A stretch of DNA of 6,535 nucleotides, from the NCBI GenBank assembly GCA_029861795.1, contig JAOTYS010000262.1:1-6535 (forward strand). The letters run 5' to 3'. Positions 5,931-6,535 of this stretch are shown one piece after another. The notes beneath the pieces are model-generated. The model saw only the letters and a list, made by a program, of their open reading frames with translations, made no database searches and was not told where the DNA came from. The DNA comes from Gammaproteobacteria bacterium (GTDB lineage: Bacteria; Pseudomonadota; Gammaproteobacteria; Arenicellales; JAOTYS01). Each line of letters opens with the position of its first letter. The first letter of the stretch is position 1. The translations under genes were made by a program, and so were the position numbers.

Positions 5931-6535
5931 AAAATCTCTTCCGATTTGCGTTGATTCCAGCCTCGACTTGCCTGCTACTTGTTATGGCTGGAATTGGAGC
6001 GCAGGCAGCCGTATGGCCTGTGGATGCAGAACTAACCAATGTTGCTGACGCGGACGAATTCTCGTGGCCACTGTCGTATTGGGAACAAGCCACGGCCTCT
6101 GAAGTCGGCTTGGACAACACCAAGCTCGAGGAGGCGCGCGACTATGCGCTCACCGGCGGGGGCTCTGGATACATTATCCGCCATGGCAAGCTAGTGATGT
6201 CGTGGGGCGACTCTAACAAGCTATACGATCTGAAATCGTCCACCAAGTCGATAGGGGTGACAGCTCTGGGTTTGGCCATGCTAGACGGAAAGATAGGACT
6301 TTACGATAAAGCGATCGAACGCTGCCCGTCGCTCGGCGTGCCACCTCAAAGCAATACGGATAGCGGCTGGACCGAGCAAATTACCGTACAACAGCTCGCC
6401 ACTCAAACCGCAGGCTTTGAAAAGCCCGGTGGTTATTCTCCCTTGTTGTTCCGACCCGGAACCAAGTGGAACTACAGCGACAGCGGACCTAACTGGCTTG
6501 CCGAATGCCTGTTGTATGTGTATCGACGTGATCTG
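5918..6535 (+). CDS. Exported SxxK serine hydrolase (beta-lactamase/esterase fold), 3' end outside window
   Basis: From ATG 5918 the frame is open for 206 codons to the window edge. It starts with a Sec signal peptide: basic MIVSKNLFRF, a hydrophobic core at about 11-28, and a likely cut after GAQA at 30. Motifs of the class C beta-lactamase/DD-peptidase/esterase superfamily follow: YIIRHGKLVMSWG at 85-97, LKSSTKSIG at 105-113 holding the nucleophile Ser107 and Lys110 (SxxK), VQQLATQTAGF at 158-168 (the usual 'LL-x-H-T-SGF' segment), and FRPGTKWNYSDSGPNWLAE at 178-196 with Tyr186 (Y-S-D/N motif). The mature enzyme would act in the periplasm or outside the cell on an ester, amide or peptide; the substrate is unknown. 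The third motif (HxG/KTG) lies beyond the window. Divergent from the MBOAT gene across a 65-bp spacer. No Shine-Dalgarno precedes the start, but no better upstream in-frame start exists. Confidence 0.87.
   Translation, partial: MIVSKNLFRFALIPASTCLLLVMAGIGAQAAVWPVDAELTNVADADEFSWPLSYWEQATASEVGLDNTKLEEARDYALTGGGSGYIIRHGKLVMSWGDSNKLYDLKSSTKSIGVTALGLAMLDGKIGLYDKAIERCPSLGVPPQSNTDSGWTEQITVQQLATQTAGFEKPGGYSPLLFRPGTKWNYSDSGPNWLAECLLYVYRRDL

Noticed and set aside
5905..6123. Leftward open frame of 72 codons
   Set aside because: It is antisense to the signal peptide and N-terminus of the serine hydrolase, whose motifs are unambiguous.

Overview
The window reads as ordinary chromosomal DNA of a Gram-negative bacterium, most likely a proteobacterium. 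The evidence is a Tat-signal periplasmic protein, an AlgI/DltB-like membrane acyltransferase paired with an anchored SGNH-like protein, and a multi-rhodanese sulfurtransferase. I cannot place it to genus. I saw no mobile element, CRISPR array, rRNA or tRNA, and base composition looks broadly uniform by eye.

Layout, left to right. Bases 1-138 hold the first 46 codons of a leftward gene with a twin-arginine signal, probably an ABC-transporter solute-binding protein; the rest lies outside the window. Next, also leftward, is a protein of about 543 residues built from four rhodanese domains, of which only the first two keep a cysteine at the catalytic position. A gap of about 340-440 bp with no gene follows; it contains a perfect 8-bp inverted repeat. 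Then come three leftward genes in a row, transcribed in the order MBOAT O-acyltransferase (4470-5852), membrane-anchored SGNH/AlgX-like protein (3428-4510, overlapping the MBOAT gene by 41 nt) and luciferase-like (LLM, Mer-type) oxidoreductase (2324-3337, 90 bp further on). A 65-bp divergent spacer separates this set from a rightward, exported SxxK serine hydrolase of the beta-lactamase/esterase fold. That gene starts at 5918 and runs off the right edge.

How the genes may work together. The MBOAT/SGNH pair is the clearest functional unit. By analogy with AlgI/AlgJ/AlgX and PatA/PatB, the MBOAT would pass acyl groups across the inner membrane and the SGNH partner would place them on an extracellular or periplasmic glycan. 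The divergent serine hydrolase would act in the same compartment, but a functional link is only inferred. The LLM oxidoreductase, the rhodanese and the transporter component look like separate metabolic functions that happen to share the strand. I see no convincing case for a wholly new system. The most unusual items are the two-active/two-degenerate four-rhodanese protein, the isolated MBOAT/SGNH module with no polymer-synthesis genes, and a possible leaderless, overlapping divergent promoter before the serine hydrolase.
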